Below the pieces are notes generated by a model. That model searched no databases. It had not been told where the DNA came from and was given only the letters and a program-made list of their open reading frames with translations. From Cryptomeria japonica (lineage: Eukaryota > Streptophyta > Pinopsida > Cupressales > Cupressaceae), in the NCBI RefSeq assembly GCF_030272615.1, contig NC_081407.1, forward strand, positions 434,654,730 through 434,718,729: DNA of 64,000 nucleotides, in the 5' to 3' direction. This document shows, piece after piece, positions 10,347 through 20,519 of the stretch. Position numbers and translations under genes: made by a program. The stretch's first letter is position 1. Every line of letters starts with the position of its first letter.

Positions 10347-13199
10347 ACTCTACTCCAAATAGGTTCCAAAAGTCTATCACATAAAGGTTGTAAATATGGT
10401 AATTCTTGAATAATGGGGGAGTGTCCATCCTAAGAGTCATACCAAAACAAAGCTTCAACACCTTTATGACATATCCAAAAAAGTCCTTATTTAAGTAATC
10501 ACCCTTCCCTCCTCAGAATTCTCCATATCATAGAACCTTTCCCTATCAAATCGAAGCAGGGAACATCCTTTCTATCCACTCCCTGTAAATAATTTATATT
10601 AAGAATTTTGGTTTAGTACTTTCCTTGATTGATGCACCATCTCCAAAAGAGTTTAGTAGCCAAAGAATGAACATGCATGCCTATATCGTGTAGACCAAGA
10701 CTACCCTCATGTATTGGGCTACACACAACATCCCACTTAACTAGACTCCACTTTGAAGATAGATGGGTACCTATCCACAACAATTGTTGAGAGAGAGCAT
10801 CGAATTTCTTAATAAAACTTGCAGGAGCCATCTACACAAAGCTCTTATAGATAGGGAGTTCCTGTACCATAGATTTCAAAAGTGTCACTCTCCCAATGGT
10901 TGATATCCATCTATAAGTCCAACAAGTAATATTATTGTGGTGCGTATCCAAAATATCTTGCCAAAACCCACTAGACAACGATCCTACTGAAAGAGGAACT
11001 CCAAGATAGACAAAAGGAAAAGCCCAATTTGAAACCTCATAATCCTAGCAATCCTAGCTTGAATGAGAGGAGGGGTGTTAAAGAAGAAGATAAATGATTT
11101 ATCCTCATCGATCTTTTGTCCTAAAGTTGTCAAATAAATATTCAAAGTCTTTCAAAAATTAGTTGCCTCTATAATCTTGACACCACCTATTAAAGCTATG
11201 TCATCTACAAATTGAAGATGAGAATAAGGAGGGATTTTGTTACCCCGCTTCCACCCCTAAATCAATTCTTAACTAGCATGAGACTTAATAAATCTCCCAA
11301 ACCCTTCTGCCATTAAAATAAATAGAAAGGGGGTCACCTTGCCAAAGACCTTTGGAAGCTCTAAAAAAGCTCAATAAGCTCACTATTAATGAGAACAACA
11401 AAAGAAGAGGAAGAGATGCAACTCATTACCCAAAGTATCCCATCATTTTTGAAACCAAAGGTTGCAAGCACCCCTTTTAGAAAAGTCCATTTAACTCTAT
11501 CATAGGCTTTGGCCATATACAATTTTATAAACATAGACTTCTCCTTAGAGGTCACCATATAATGAATAGCTTCAGTTGCTATTATAATCCCATCAAGAAT
11601 TTGCCTTCTAGCAACAAAGACCCCTTATTCTTCAGAAATTAAAGAACTAAGCCATGGATTAAGCCTCTCCACAATCAACTTAGAAATTATCTTATAAATC
11701 ACACTACATAGAGCTATAGGTTGAAAGGAATCCAAAGAATTAACTCCTTCCTTTTTAGGAATAAGAGAAAGGAAAGTAGCATTCAAAGCCCTCAACATTT
11801 GTTTGTTTGTATGAGACTTCTAAACCACCTCTAAGAGGTCAAACTTAATAATTTCCTGAATTCTTGATAAAATTATATAAGGAAGCCATCTAGACATAGA
11901 GATTTAGTCTTCTTCATTCTAAACACAACTTCATCCACTTTGGATATTGAAATGGGCCTCAAAAGGTCTTCATTCATCTTATTAGAAACAATACAATGAA
12001 TACAATCAATCACAAGATCCTCTTTTGCATTAGCAGGGGGAGAGTCCTTAGTAAACAAAGTAACAAAACATCTATTAGCCTCTTAAGAAATCTCCCTGAA
12101 TGATGAAAGATGAGTCCCTTCTAGGGATATGAGAGAAGTAATATAATTTCCATATCTTCTATCCTTCACAAAATTGTGAATTTTTTTGTGTTCTCGTCCC
12201 CTTCTTCAAGCCAACCAACCCATGACTTCTGCTTCTAATAAATCTCTTCCCATAGCTGGACCATTCCTCCAACTCTTTTACTGCAATGGCCCCCTCTTTG
12301 TATAAATCTTCAAACAAGCCATGATCTTTGATTTGGTGAGTAATGACATTCAACCGAGATTGGGCATTCACTTTACTCAAGAAAATATTACCAAAAAACA
12401 TCCTATTCCACCTTTTTGAGTTTATAGTTGATGAATTCCAGTTGCTTGACAAAGGAGAACATAGTAGTTCCATATGTAGGCTTTCCCTCACTCCACAATG
12501 CCAACATAAGATGATGAAGGGTGGAGTCCCAAAGCCATATAAGGTGAAACTTAAAGGAAGGGTTTTTAAAAACACGAAAAGGAGCAACAACAAACTTTAT
12601 TGACGAATGGTCAAATCCTTTCCAATCTAAAATCTCAAAGCTAGTCGCATAACTATCATTCATCCAATAATATATCTCCCCCTCCTCATCTTCTATTATT
12701 CCAAGTGAACAAGCCATTTGAAGGCTTAACATCCACAACCCTTAAGAGTTTAATATTATCCCTCAGAAGATCCGTAGAAGGATCCAACCTAATATTACCT
12801 CTCCTTTTCTCATCCAGATTGGAGACAACATTAAAGTTGCTTGCTAAGATCCAAAGAAAAAAGGGAGCAAGGGAGCAAATGTATCTGATATGAGCCCAAA
12901 GCAAGGATTTTCTCGATAAATCATTTGGAGCATAAACATTAGTGAAAAGGATATTCCCACTAGATTCACAACTCACAACAATCATAGATATAGAAAACCT
13001 GCTAGAAATCCACCAAAGAAGGGCAAAGCTTAAACGAATCCCAAAGGCAAGCCACACCCCCTGAATTACCCTGAGCCCAATACACTGAGAATGACTCTGA
13101 GCCAAAATTTTAAGAGGCTTATTTACCACACCATCCACCAATAACTTAGTTTCCCGAATAAAAACCACATCAAGAGATTGAGAACTAATCAACTCATGA
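10347..13199 (-). pseudogene. LINE ORF2: endonuclease, reverse transcriptase, zf-RVT start
   Basis: The APE-type endonuclease (13192-12160, two frames) shows SLDVVFIRETKL, LFTNVYAPND, FNVVSNLDEKRRGN and SNGLFTWNNRR. The reverse transcriptase follows: KAYDRVKWTFLKGVLATFGF and VMSCISSSSFVVLIN (11361-11558), the active-site FVDD box at about 11201-11212 (LQFVDDIALIGG), and the thumb region FDALSQQLLWIG (10613-10831). After several stops, EALFWYDSWDGHSP near 10440 marks the start of the linker and zf-RVT region. At least six breaks are present. The protein would nick the target DNA and copy LINE RNA at the nick. Confidence 0.85.
13195..13199. repeat. Target site duplication CATGA (left copy)
   Basis: CATGA directly precedes TGTAATGATCC. 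The identical right copy at 17005-17009 follows GGGACATCACA. Deleting the insert restores the LINE frame: KAIH on one side continues with ELISSQSLD on the other. Confidence 0.88.
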
Positions 13200-14119
13200 T
13201 GTAATGATCCGTTCTAAATTTGCCCTTAAAATTTCAGTTTTTGGAGTTTAACATTTCATCAAACACTTTGCACTAATTCTCTAATTATTTGGTTCCTTGT
13301 TTGTTATTTGAATTTGAGGGTTTATACATAATGCCAAGGCATATAATAATGCATTGAAATGGTAAACAACACCTGCATATAATATAGACAATGGAATCTA
13401 AGAAAATTACATCATAAGATACAAAAAAAATCAAAACTCGTTGCTCACTAAAATATGACCCTTACACTTAAACCCTGATTTAAACTCCATACAAAAAGTG
13501 TCCCTCATGCATTAGTATAAGAGATAATCATTTCTTCACGTACCCGGCTTGCCTCATGAACATATTATGAAAAGGTAGGGTCCATAATTGGAGAGGAGAT
13601 AGCCGAAATGGCGATGACTTCAACTTCAATATTGCAGAAATAAATATTACTTCAATATTACATTCTAAAAGAAATATTGTATAATGCTCAACCATGGGAT
13701 ATGTCGTGCCAAAGAGAAGAACTCCAACATACAAGAAAATACATCCTCTCTACAAATATGCTGATAATGTAGGAGGCACCGACTGAGAGGAGTTGTTTCC
13801 ACCTTAGCTATCCAACCAACTCATATTTCTTCCCTACTGAAGCGTTGAACATAACATGTGAATACTGCCATGTAAGTGCCTTAAGGAGTCTATGATGAAT
13901 CCGCCAAGATGTTAGCCTGGTTTTGCGTCCAAACTCAAGCAATCGCTAGAGAACACATAAATAGAGCTTCGTGAGAGAAATGCGATAAAATGACAGTCGT
14001 GAATAATGTCATTGACCCCCAACTCTCCTCCTTGTATTTTTTCTCTTTCATGTATTGAGATTTTCAAATAAATGAAAACATTTTTGAAAGCTATCATTTT
14101 TTTTTAATTTATTTGTATT
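13200..14119. repeat. Unclassified LTR-like sequence at the left end of the insertion
   Basis: Opens TGTAATGATCCGTTC, related to the TGTAATGTCCC terminus seen on other LTRs in the window. No coding frame: ORFs at 13528-13734 and 13912-14097 show no family features. The right border with the gypsy fragment is approximate. Confidence 0.45.
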
Positions 14120-14672
14120 TTTTGTTTTTCAAAAAGTTGGGTGCCCTGCCACAAACTAGGCATAAAAGATTTTCAAGTGCACCATGTTGAGGGGATCATG
14201 AAGAGGTTCCTCTTCTAAGGTGGATAACTGGTAGGCCCCTGAATCATACTTAGCAGTGACTACATAGGGAGAAATCGAGTTTGGCTCAAACTTTCCTTTT
14301 GCTTTTTGATCCTATTGATTTTGGGGGTTCTCCCGTAGGACTAGGTCACCCACCTCAAAATTGTGAGGGTGAACTTTCTTTTGATACTACTTCTTGATCA
14401 AATTCTGATAAATGTGAAGCTGATCATAAGCTCGTTGACGTCTTTCCTCAAGGAGATCCAATTGTGTGAGCACACCCAGTAATCTTCATTTGAGATGAAT
14501 TATAGGGTAGATCAACTTCGATTGGTAAGATTAATTCTACACCATTAACAATGGAATATGGAGTGGCTCCGATTGGGGTTCAGATGTTGGTGTGGTAGGC
14601 CCAAAGAGTGGGGTTGAAGTGGACGTCCTAGTCCTAACTAGTTTCATTGATAACCTTTTTGAGGATATGCAA
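14120..14672 (-). pseudogene. Gypsy integrase C-terminal fragment
   Basis: Minus-strand translation in mixed frames gives PTLWAYHTNI, TPIGATPYSIVNGVE, LILPIEVDLP, then VGDLVLRENPQNQ, KGKFEP and SGAYQLSTLEEEPLHDP. This matches the integrase tail of the Tat-like element at 28570-29050 (LKENPRNQ, KGKFEPNWLGPFVV, GSGAYQLST). Many stops and shifts; no other pol domain adjoins it. It ends abruptly at 14672, where a gypsy LTR starts. Confidence 0.75.
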
Positions 14673-15947
14673 TGATGAGCTTAGATATTAGCTATTTTAT
14701 TCCTAAAACTCATAAGTTTTTGCCATTAATTCGTATAATGGGATAGCATTTAAGTCATATGATGTATTAGAGTTTGGCTATATGCATTCTAGCTGTTAAC
14801 TAAACCCATTAAATCCTGTTTTGTTTTGATCCATTATTCCAGTTGCCATGTGGATTATTCTTGTTGCCATGCAAATTATCATAGGTAATATCATGTGTGA
14901 AATGTATAAGTGTTATGATTAATTAAAATAGATATATGTGTGCTTGTATGTTCTATCTTTTTAATTGCAGGAATAAGTAAGATGTTGCAGAGGCGGTTAT
15001 TGTGTCACGTCATAAAGGCAGTTAGAGATATTCAAGGGGCGGTTAAATATTCAAAACAACAAAGAGAATAATGGATGTGAGGAGCGGAAAAGGAATAGCA
15101 GGGCGCACAAGATTCATTTATGTTTGTCTTCAACAAACATCAATCTTATAATACCGCCATGCTATATTCTTGGTTGCGATTTAGTGGAGATCCATGTTTT
15201 CAATGGATTAACTCCATCTGTTTTCTGTCATAAATGTTTTCCGCCTCATTTCATCGACGTGACCTAGATTGTAGGAAGTTGTTATAGTTTTCTTTTAAAT
15301 AAGAGCCTGCACCTCTTCTCAAAGGTTAGAGACAAGAGATTTAGAAATAGAGTTGCAGAGTATTTTTAGAATTAAAAGCATTTTCTTTCATTCTGTGTGT
15401 TGTATCGACCTTTGAAAAAAATTGAATAAAATGATGCTATTCTGAGTATATAGAGTTATCTTTGAAGTCTCGATATACTCATCCAAGGGGGCCCACTTGA
15501 TGAGTATTCCTATGCAATTGTTAGATTCAGTTTCCCTTTTTGCTGCAGTAGACGTTCTAGCAATTGACTGTTCCTGCAGCCACTGGAAGTAGATCGTGTG
15601 ACTGTTCCTGCAGCCAAATAAAACAGAGTAATTCTTGTTTGTCAACTTTGGACTTAGTTAACAGTTCTTCAATTAAAATTTTCTGTTAATGTTGAGTTTT
15701 CCTGTAGTCATTTAGTTGTTATAATTCTTGCTTGCTTATTTCAAATAGGTTTAGTTGCTGTAGTAATGTAGAATAGCTATCACAGGAACTTAGTGCATAT
15801 ATAGTGCAGACCCATTTCAAGTAATACGTCCCTGGGTTGAAAAATAAATGAACTTCAGTTATGGAGATAATAACTTCACAGAGTGAATTTCCAAACTTCA
15901 GGTTGAGACTTTAGCTATGGTTATTGTTCCTATTAGTGAGGCAAACA
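14673..15947 (+). repeat. Gypsy LTR (about 1.28 kb) with adjacent PBS
   Basis: Right border fixed by GCAAACA (15941-15947) followed by the PBS. Left border placed at TGATGAGC, where the integrase fragment stops. The LTR contains a TATAATACC motif near 15150 and no coding frame. As PBS and gag start follow, this is a 5' LTR; the rest of the element is missing. Confidence 0.6.
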
Positions 15948-15949
15948 TT

Positions 15950-15969
15950 TTTGGTGCCGTTGTCGGGGA
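15950..15969 (+). promoter_or_regulatory. Gypsy primer binding site
   Basis: TTTGGTGCCGTTGTCGGGGA closely resembles TTTGGCGCCGTTGCCGGGGA, the PBS following LTRs of many plant gypsy elements such as the Athila group. It lies three bases beyond the LTR end. Confidence 0.75.
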
Positions 15970-16075
15970 TGGTGTCAAACTAAGAACCTATTATGGTTAT
16001 TAGTTTTCAAGCTTTCAATATAGTTGTTTTTGATAACTCAGTTTGTTTAAAGTAATTCTAATGAATTTGCATGCA

Positions 16076-16225
16076 TAGATGAAGAAGAGATGCTCAAAGT
16101 ATATTCCTTCCTAACCATTCTAATCATATAAGACTCAACCCATATGAACCCCCAAATGTAAATCCTTTTGCTACACTGTACCAAGCCCCAGATAATTTGA
16201 ATCCTCTTGAATAAAATATATCCAC
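16076..16225 (+). pseudogene. Gypsy gag N-terminus remnant
   Basis: A short frame reads RLNPYEPPNVNPFATLYQAP followed by DNLNPLE and a stop. The Pro/Asn-rich text about 110 bases after the PBS fits the start of gag in the element whose LTR is 14673-15947. The sequence changes character after 16225, so the element is truncated. Confidence 0.4.
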
Positions 16226-16542
16226 CGGCCCATAATATAGTCCTCTATTATAAGCGATTTTGGCGTACAATATGAGTCACTTTAAAAAAAAACTAATTGG
16301 CCAAGAAAAATAAATCGCTCCCCAATGTGATAAAGTTGGCCTAGGAAAATTTTAAAATATTACTTTAGTGGACCCATTGAAATAATTAAATATGAAAGAT
16401 TAAGCATTTTGGCTTTTGTCCCTTCATATTTAATTATATTTTTTTATTCCCTTATTAATAATAATTTTTCTATAGCCTTCAAGAATTAATTAAGGCTAGC
16501 AAAATTAATCATGATTGACTCTAAGTGAAAGGGAACATTACA
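16226..16542. repeat. AT-rich LTR-like fragment ending AGGGAACATTACA
   Basis: AT-rich non-coding sequence whose last bases match the GGGGACATTACA end of other LTRs in the window. Its start was not found. The sequence ACAAGG that follows leads into the SINE-like dimer. Confidence 0.35.
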
Positions 16543-16546
16543 ACAA

Positions 16547-17004
16547 GGCCATCACTACGCCAAAAGCCTAGAATGGTGGTTAATGGTGCCCAGTGGTGTT
16601 AAGAGTGGGGTTTTTCGCCCCACTAGAGTGCCAACGCAGGCTAGCCCCTCATGGACATATGGTTGCTTGATCGTGGGTGGGACCCAGCCCTAGGTAGACA
16701 CCTAGCGAGAATCCGCGCACTACCACAACATTTAGGTTGGGAAATCACAACCCACTAGGCTTCGTGGGGCTTGACCTTGAGACCTCAATTTTGATACCAA
16801 GCAAGAACACCACTATGCCAAAAGCCTAGACTGGTGATGAATGACGCCCAATGGCATTAAGAGGGGTTTTCCATCCCACCAGAGTGTCAACGTAGGCCAA
16901 CCCCCTCGTGGACACATAGTTGCCCGATCATGGGTGGATCCCAGCTTTGGGTACACACCCAACGATAATCCAAACTACCACAACATTTAGGTTGGGACAT
17001 CACA
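16547..17004 (-). repeat. tRNA-SINE-like head-to-tail dimer
   Basis: Two related units (about 16549-16741 and 16808-17004) repeat CCAAAAGCCTAGA, TGGTG, GGTTTT, CCCACCAGAGTG and CTACCACAACATTTAGGTTG. On the minus strand the complete unit carries TGGCATAGTGG at 16810-16820, a perfect match to the pol III box A consensus TRGCNNAGYGG. GGTCAAGCCCC lies 33 bases further on, resembling box B with one base missing. This layout is that of a tRNA-derived SINE. A low-copy tandem repeat without transcription is the alternative. Confidence 0.5.
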
Positions 17005-17068
17005 CATGAATAGCCTTTTGTCTAGGGATACTATTCAACCCCCTTACATTCCATGATAGGACAATCAT
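17005..17068 (-). pseudogene. LINE ORF2 start, separated from the rest by an insertion
   Basis: The minus-strand ATG at 17068 opens MIVLSWNVRGLNSIPRQKAI, the characteristic start of plant LINE endonucleases (LSWN.RGLN). The frame resumes at 13199 after the insert. The gap to ORF1 (stop at 17218) is about 150 bases, a usual inter-ORF distance. Confidence 0.85.
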
Positions 17069-17217
17069 TTATGGGATGAAGAAAAACACAAATCTAGTGT
17101 CTTCATAGAACCAGACTCTACCAATATCTCACCAATTAACTTTACCTTTTCATGATCTTTCTTCCTACCAACCTTAGGGGATAGCACAAGTGCACTCTTT
17201 TTCAAAGGTTTTCATTG

Positions 17218-18513
17218 TCAACCCAAAACCAACATGGCTCCCTTACTTCTACTTGCCTCTTGAGAATCTTTCTTCAAATTAATCTTTGAACTCATAATAG
17301 TTGGACTAGTTTTCCCTTCTTTGCATTCACCAATTTCCTTCTCCCCAAAGGTCAACAAGGGAACTTTTGTATCCATATGAACCACTAAGCCTCCTTGTAA
17401 ACCACCAAGAATCATATTGTCCTTTCAACCCCTAACTAACCTATCTCAAGGGTACCTGATCAATAGACACAACTATAAGTACCTCATCAAACTCATCTAA
17501 TTCATCTAGAGCATCAAATATGTGAAAAACATCATCGGATTGTCTATCCTTTAGTGTTCTCTTTTGTCCTCTTCCTTTATTATGAGTTTTAACTAGAATG
17601 AATCCCTTTATCTTCCAACTTAGGGGCTTTCCTTTTGTCTTGTTTAAGTATTGATTGGGATGGTGCTTGACCAAAAGACTCTGTAGAATTAGCTCTGGGC
17701 CATATCCGTTGCAAACGATAGTATTCATGATAAATCTAACACCTAAAAGGAAGAGTTTCATAATCCAATTGTTGAATCCAAGAGGTGGATCCCTACTGAA
17801 TTTCCATAGAGTTTGCTAATGGCTTGATTAAATAAATTTCAAAACAAACATGTGTATAGGCAATTACCTTGTTGTCCAGATTTTGTTGTGATGGGCCCAC
17901 GGGTTTACCAAGCAACAACATGACAAAATGAAAAATGTCATGTCTCCAGAACTCCAACGGAAACCATGGAAGTCACAGTCATAGTAGAACCCTAGGTGGT
18001 AATTATTCTGAGGGATTGAATCCAACATGTCATGGCTTAATAAAAATCCCAACTTGATTGTAAATATACTTCTCTCCTTCAAAGACCTTATTTCCATCTG
18101 CAATGCTCAAAAATACCATGAGAAAATAATTGTTTGTAGCTAACATCACCTCCACATCACCCTCTGGATTCCATGTGCAGTGAGCCCAAGATTATTAAAA
18201 AGGTAAGGAAACCCGAATTCCCATAAATTTGTAGATCGAGGCATGATTTGTCAAATAATTAACATCCTCCTCCACAATAGCAAGTTGAATCACAAGCACA
18301 AACATGTGCTCACTTCTTGCAATACATCCATTCACTCTTGCAGAACGGAAATTTCCATGCTGAGAAGCATTACCTAGAAGCATTACCTTTGAACTCCATA
18401 TTATTCAATCTTATGCCAAAATTTTCTTTTATAAATGGAGAGGAAATACCACCCATCAACACATCTCTAAATAGGCCATTTTGTTGTAAAGAAGAATCAC
18501 TAGGTAGGGCCAT
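17218..18513 (-). pseudogene. LINE ORF1 (DUF4283-type RNA-binding protein)
   Basis: Begins at ATG 18513 (MALPSDSSLQQNGLFRD). Across three frames it shows the DUF4283 pattern of plant LINE ORF1: YFLMVFLSIADGNKVFEGE, YNQVGIFIKPWHVGFNPSE, then a PLEFWR stretch, GKPVGPS and ALGRKV-like text, followed by SWIQQLDYETLPFRC and a decayed zinc knuckle. The C-terminal 65 codons (17218-17415) are Lys/Ser-rich and still open. ORF1 proteins bind LINE RNA in the ribonucleoprotein. Several frameshifts make it non-functional. Confidence 0.75.
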
Positions 18514-18850
18514 GTAAGCCCTCTATCACATCCCTTGAAACCCTTCTCATAATCACTAAGAAAAAATAAACCCCACACAAAAAAAAACCCAACACAAGGG
18601 TACCACATAGTAGCGTCTTGCTTTGCAAAATATACAAAAAAATCAAAGAAAACCCCTGCATGGGGCACCCACACAACCTACCACCAATGCCTCCAAAACC
18701 CTCACCAAACCTAAAATAGACACTAAAAGGAACCTTGAAACAACCCCCTGCACCCTGCAAACAAAAAAGCTCTCCCCAACACCATGAACATGTAATATGC
18801 AAAGAAGAAAGTGACTAGGCCTCTTGGCCCTAGCTAGAAGCTACGTAGTG
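18514..18850 (-). other. LINE 5' untranslated region
   Basis: Sequence upstream of the ORF1 ATG on the minus strand, G/T-rich and without a real coding frame (18500-18802 is open but low-complexity Phe/Gly/Cys). The 5' border is set where AT-rich sequence begins and is approximate. Confidence 0.45.
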
Positions 18851-19150
18851 CAACACCATCCAATTTTAGTCATCTATTTATGATATGGATAAAGATATTC
18901 TTCAAAAAAATATAAATTTTTAAAAATATGAAATAATAATTTGTCAATGGATAAGGATATCCTTCCTAAAAATCAACATAATTAAAGTAAGTTTCTAAAT
19001 TCATATTTAAAAAATATTTATGACAATTTTTTAAAAATATTTTCAAAATGAAAAATATTTATTTCTTTAATTTTTTTCAATTAATATTTTTATAATAAAT
19101 ATTATAAAATGATGCATTTTAATATTATAAATTTTAAACCCATTCATGGG
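18851..19150. other. AT-rich spacer
   Basis: Runs of AAATATT, TTTTAAAAATAT and similar words. No ORF, no repeat border and no gene were seen. Confidence 0.6.
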
Positions 19151-19194
19151 TTCCCTAGGGTTAATCCTTTGTGCAATGTTCCCTGGAATTGAAG

Positions 19195-19665
19195 AGGTGA
19201 GTTGGTCAAAACCTAAGAGGGGTTGGGTGAAGATTAATTTTGATGGGGTTCGAGGGGGAATCTGGGCATCTTAGGAGTGGGGTGTGTGGCTTGTGATGAT
19301 GAAGGGAAGATTCTCTTCAAAGGTGCAAAAAGATTACAAGATGGAACTAATAATGAAGCCGAGGTGCAAGCGGCTTTGTTAGCTACTGATTTGGTAGTGA
19401 ATATGAAGGCTTCAAAATTCCACTTGGAGGGGGATTCCAAAGTGGTGGTTAATTCTCTCATGAAAGGTGACATCTCGTGCTGAAAATTGAATAAGATCAT
19501 CACCATTATCTGTGCAAATTAAAAAAATTCCAAGGTTTTTGTGTTTCCCATGTCAAAAGAAGTGGAAATGTTCTTGCTGACGACTTATCTAACATGGCTT
19601 GTGAGTTGTCCAAGGGTGAGGTGAGGTGGTGTGATGGTAATGACAACAATGTGCTATGGAGTTAA
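19195..19665 (+). pseudogene. RNase H (RVT_3-type) fragment, probably LINE-derived
   Basis: KPKRGWVKINFDGVRGG (first catalytic Asp), then after a frameshift near 19265 GCVACDDEGKILFKGAKRLQ, NNEAEVQAALLATDLV (catalytic Glu), FHLEGDSKVVVNSL (Asp), and after another break HVKRSGNVLADDLSNMACEL (last Asp). This is the plant RNase H fold found at the C-terminus of LINE ORF2. No RT adjoins it upstream, so it is a fragment of an otherwise lost LINE, or a stray host RNase H-like copy. Confidence 0.75.
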
Positions 19666-20005
19666 GATGACCTACTAAGGATAGTACTTTCACATACTTG
19701 ATATGTGCGAAAGGTGGTTTGCATCTTATTCAAGGAGCTGATATTGGATCGTGTTTTACAGGCATTTAATGTCGAATGCTTCTGCAATGGCGATGGTTGT
19801 GGTGTGTGCCTCCTTAATTGCTAAAAATGGAATTTACACTCATTCAATGTGGTAGTTGAGCGTGTTTGGTGGGGAATATTGTGGTTTTTTTTGCAGAGCT
19901 CGACGATTTGGTGAGGCTTCCAACATGGAAGCTAATTTCACCCTGAAATCTTCTAAGCTGATGCTTGCATTCTAGGGTCCTGTTCCTGCGAAGTGGCTTG
20001 AAAAC
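19666..20005 (+). other. Unassigned stretch before the 20006 ORF
   Basis: No ORF of note. Plus-strand translation with stops includes NASAMAMVVVCASLIAKNG and EASNMEANFTLKSSKLMLAF. This may be a decayed upstream extension of the next ORF. Confidence 0.3.
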
Positions 20006-20350
20006 ATGTTTTTGGTGAGAGATCCCCTATTTTTTAAAGTTATTCAACTGGTTCTTAGAGAGGAGGTGGTGGTGATTGGCCACAAATATCGTTCGAGGGT
20101 AGACATCTACTCTTTAATCATGGCTTGGGTACTTGACTTGGGCTACTCATGCAAGGAGGTTAGAAAGGTGATGACAATGATAGTCCCGAGTGATTATCTT
20201 CTAAACATGGAGTCTTTGCTGGAGTGGGTAGTCCCGAGCTGGGGTTTTAATGTCTCTGAAGGCATACCAGTGGAAAATGTAGAGCTCCGAGGTAGACACA
20301 TGAAGATTCCCTTCCTGCGACGTTGTGAGGAGGTTAAAGATAGGTTTTGA
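20006..20350 (+). CDS. Unassigned 114-codon ORF upstream of a gypsy LTR
   Basis: MFLVRDPLFFKVIQLVLREE is followed by YRSRVDIYSLIMAWVLDLGY and a charged C-terminus; no family was recognised. The frame continues past the stop with RRRWEGLLIVSLYHNL and LASKRGKMCT up to the LTR at 20520, suggesting a longer decayed frame. It lies 340 bases after an RNase H fragment and ends against a purine-rich tract and LTR start. It is either the last ORF of an LTR element or a tail region of a LINE. Confidence 0.3.
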   Translation: MFLVRDPLFFKVIQLVLREEVVVIGHKYRSRVDIYSLIMAWVLDLGYSCKEVRKVMTMIVPSDYLLNMESLLEWVVPSWGFNVSEGIPVENVELRGRHMKIPFLRRCEEVKDRF

Positions 20351-20505
20351 GATGATGCGAGGAGACGATGGGAAGGACTGTTAATTGTATCATTGTACCA
20401 CAATTTATCAATCAATGTTGGGGGCATCCTATCAAACCAATATCACATCACCATCATAAAAAATGAGATAATTCTTTGAATCAATGCATCATCACGCCTC
20501 GCTTC

Positions 20506-20519
20506 AAAGAGGGGCAAAA
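20506..20519 (+). promoter_or_regulatory. Polypurine-tract-like sequence before an LTR
   Basis: AAAGAGGGGCAAAA directly precedes the LTR start TGTGTACACC. This is what a 3' LTR would have on its inner side, yet a PBS also follows the same LTR. Confidence 0.5.

Larger units (their letters stand above)
13200..17004. mobile_element. Composite LTR-type insertion in LINE ORF2 (3.8 kb)
   Basis: The insertion starts TGTAATGATCC, ends GGGACATCACA (TG...CA termini, near-inverted ends) and is flanked by CATGA duplications. Inside are a gypsy integrase fragment on the minus strand, a gypsy LTR with PBS on the plus strand, a gag-start remnant, an LTR-like end at 16542 (AGGGAACATTACA), and a SINE-like dimer. 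The outer element is therefore a host for later insertions. Its own coding sequence was not recognised, so its superfamily is unknown. Confidence 0.7.
10347..18850 (-). mobile_element. LINE (plant L1-type), ORF1 plus ORF2, interrupted
   Basis: Minus-strand non-LTR retrotransposon: 5' UTR (18514-18850), ORF1 (17218-18513), ORF2 start (17005-17068), an insertion (13200-17004, TSD CATGA), then the rest of ORF2 (13199 to 10347). The 3' end with RNase H is cut off by the gypsy LTR at 10346. All frames carry stops and frameshifts. The target duplication of the LINE itself cannot be seen because its 3' end is outside the window. Confidence 0.85.

Noticed and set aside
12343..12603. Plus-strand 86-codon ORF
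   Set aside because: Antisense shadow of the LINE endonuclease-RT linker on the minus strand.
18500..18802. Cys/Phe/Gly-rich 100-codon ORF
   Set aside because: It lies in the LINE 5' UTR on the same strand as ORF1 and shows low-complexity composition only.
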